Source: Anaerolineae bacterium (GTDB taxonomy: Bacteria > Chloroflexota > Anaerolineae > Epilineales > JAHCIE01). Taken from it: DNA of 47,184 bases. Within the stretch, counting starts at the first letter, position 1. Each line of letters opens with the position of its first letter. The stretch covers positions 1 to 47,184 of the forward strand of contig JAHCIP010000008.1 of the NCBI GenBank assembly GCA_026129165.1, written 5' to 3'. Shown piece by piece: positions 46,187 through 47,184 of the stretch. The notes below the pieces were generated by a model. It had not been told where the DNA came from. It saw nothing but the letters and a program-made list of their open reading frames with translations, and made no database searches. The position numbers and the translations under genes are program-made.

Positions 46187-46471
46187 CTACTTCTTCGCGC
46201 GGCTGCCGGTGGTGGCCTTCTCGCCCTTCCCCGTCTCGCCGCCTGCCTTCGTCTTGCTGCCCGACCCCGCCTGGCTCGCCTCAGCCTCAGCCCCCGTCTT
46301 CTTCAGCACGGGCAGCCCATTACTCGTCTCCGACACCGTGTAACCGCTGGGAACTTCATCCAGCCCACCCTCGCCCTGCTCCCGCTTGAAGAAGTAGAGG
46401 GTGCGCGGGCCATTCTTCGAGTGGTGCAGGTAGTAGTCGGTCCCCTTCTGGTTCGTGTATTTGAAGGCCAT
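46187..46471 (-). CDS. Small conserved basic protein
   Basis: 94 residues; AAAGGAGAC precedes ATG 46471. The first 57 residues are a compact motif-rich domain: MAFKYTNQKGTDYYLHHSK, GPRTLYFFKREQGEGGLDE, VPSGYTVSETSNGLPVLKK. I recall short proteins with this 'YYLH...YFFxR...P.GY.V.E...GLPxLKK' pattern in Archaea and Chloroflexota, without known function. The remaining 35 residues are a Lys/Gly/Ala-rich disordered tail (GSKTKAGGETGKGEKA), suggesting nucleic acid or surface binding. A terminator follows. Confidence 0.8.
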   Translation of the reverse strand: MAFKYTNQKGTDYYLHHSKNGPRTLYFFKREQGEGGLDEVPSGYTVSETSNGLPVLKKTGAEAEASQAGSGSKTKAGGETGKGEKATTGSRAKK

Positions 46472-46512
46472 CTTTGTCTCCTTTGGGCGTGTCGACTCGC
46501 TCTGTCGCGTAA

Positions 46513-46533
46513 ACCTGTCTCATCGAGGCAGGT
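46513..46533 (-). terminator. Weak hairpin after the ROK gene
   Basis: ACCTGTCTC/GAGGCAGGT, a 9-bp stem with one G-T pair and a 3-base loop, then TTTACG on the minus strand. Low certainty. Confidence 0.35.
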
Positions 46534-46577
46534 CGTCAGGGCGTCACCCTACGCGGGGAGCAATTCTTGTGCCAGGA

Positions 46578-47184
46578 CTAAGCCCGGCTTTGATAGAGCG
46601 CCACTAAAGCCGCGCCAATCGCCTGCGATAGGTCGCCCAGCGTGGCCGGAACGATACGTAGGCCGGCGCGCTGGGTAGGCCAGAGGTAAGGCAGGGCCGT
46701 CGCGCGGACCGTGTCCAGGTAGCGGGCGCGGAACTCGTCCGAGGTCGCGCCGGGGTCCATCAGGCCGCCGCCGATGACGACGAACTGTGGGTCGAGAGCC
46801 ACAACCAGGTTGGCGATGTGCAGGCCGAGCGCGCGGGCCTGGAAGTCGAACAATTCCACGGCCAGCGGGTCGCCCTGCTGGGCCAGGCCGCGCAGCGCCA
46901 GCGCCCGCTCCTTGGGGCCGAGGGGCGACTGGGCCAGTGGGTGGTCGGGGTGTTGGGCCAGCCGGTCGGCCAGCAGGTCGGGGAGGCCGGACAGGGTAGT
47001 GTAGACCTCGACCCAGCCCCACGTCCGCCCGCAGCCGCATGGATAGGGGCGGGCATCCAGCAGGTGCAGCGGCGCGGGCATATGCCCCGCCTCCATCCCG
47101 GCCAGTGTGTCGCCGTCGAGAGGTAGGCCTGTCGCGTCCATGTAGGCCGCGCCGAGGCCAGAACCAGGGGCCAACATGAGGACG
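46578..47184 (-). CDS. ROK family sugar kinase, partial (N-terminus outside window)
   Basis: About 201 residues of the C-terminal two-thirds; the frame stays open to the window edge (VLMLAPGSGLGAAYM). Visible ROK features are the phosphate loop APGSGLGAAY (usually GTGxGxG), AGHMP with the zinc His, the zinc region PYPCGCGRTWGWVEVY, and IANLVVALDPQFVVIGGGL. ROK enzymes phosphorylate glucose or related sugars with ATP. The zinc motif normally has C-x-C-G-x-x-G-C; here the third Cys position reads Trp, so the site may be changed. An adjoining upstream gene cannot be seen. Confidence 0.85.
   Translation of the reverse strand, partial: VLMLAPGSGLGAAYMDATGLPLDGDTLAGMEAGHMPAPLHLLDARPYPCGCGRTWGWVEVYTTLSGLPDLLADRLAQHPDHPLAQSPLGPKERALALRGLAQQGDPLAVELFDFQARALGLHIANLVVALDPQFVVIGGGLMDPGATSDEFRARYLDTVRATALPYLWPTQRAGLRIVPATLGDLSQAIGAALVALYQSRA

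Overview
This window is GC-rich bacterial chromosome, most likely from a member of the Chloroflexota (Anaerolineae/Caldilineae-like; inferred, not proven). The evidence is an alternative complex III (Act) cluster fused to a caa3-type oxidase operon, secreted proteins with long Thr/Pro 'TPTPT' linkers and a C-terminal YLPxx tail, many short palindromic and heptanucleotide intergenic repeats, and TTG/GTG starts. No phage, IS transposase or CRISPR array is visible.

Layout. 1-7867 (+): respiratory operon actC(partial)-actD-actE-actF, a single-TM protein, SCO1, coxB (CuA plus haem c), coxA (A2-type), coxC, coxD. It moves electrons from quinol to O2. 8008-13943: msrA, a ThDP-dependent enzyme, a DoxX membrane protein, a metallophosphoesterase, and a DUF1801-M20 peptidase pair, with several well-formed sigma70-type promoters. 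14172-14613: tRNA-Gly, tRNA-Cys and an unusual short-arm tRNA with a UAA anticodon. 14746-19097 (+): membrane-fused spermidine-synthase-like protein, YchF-like protein with a changed P-loop, then a small protein, a frameshifted retropepsin-like protease and a DUF433 protein. 19099-28065 (-): two secreted proteins, two nucleoside-type ABC permeases, recF, a DUF5615/DUF433 pair beside a GNAT gene and a GNAT fragment, a PIN/Phd-type toxin-antitoxin pair, and a methyltransferase. 28184-33744: psuG plus a degenerate receiver protein, a large secreted beta-propeller protein, tmRNA (ssrA), and MazG. 34109-38588: a Thr/Pro-rich secreted protein broken by frameshifts, a truncated YjdF/DUF2992 gene behind a structured leader, and a helical protein. 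38877-47184: RNase J, an HMA-like protein, a sulfate-type ABC importer whose ATPase carries two universal-stress-protein domains, a CPBP protease, a small basic protein and a partial ROK kinase.

Two themes stand out. First, short palindromic elements and heptamer arrays sit at gene 3' ends again and again, and several supply or abut stop codons. Second, at least three genes are broken by single-base-type frame changes in G/C-rich stretches, which is either real decay or assembly error. The most novel candidates are the ABC-ATPase/USP fusion operon, the class I-shaped tRNA(UAA), and the structured leader in front of the yjdF remnant. All calls rest on reading the sequence; no database search was run.
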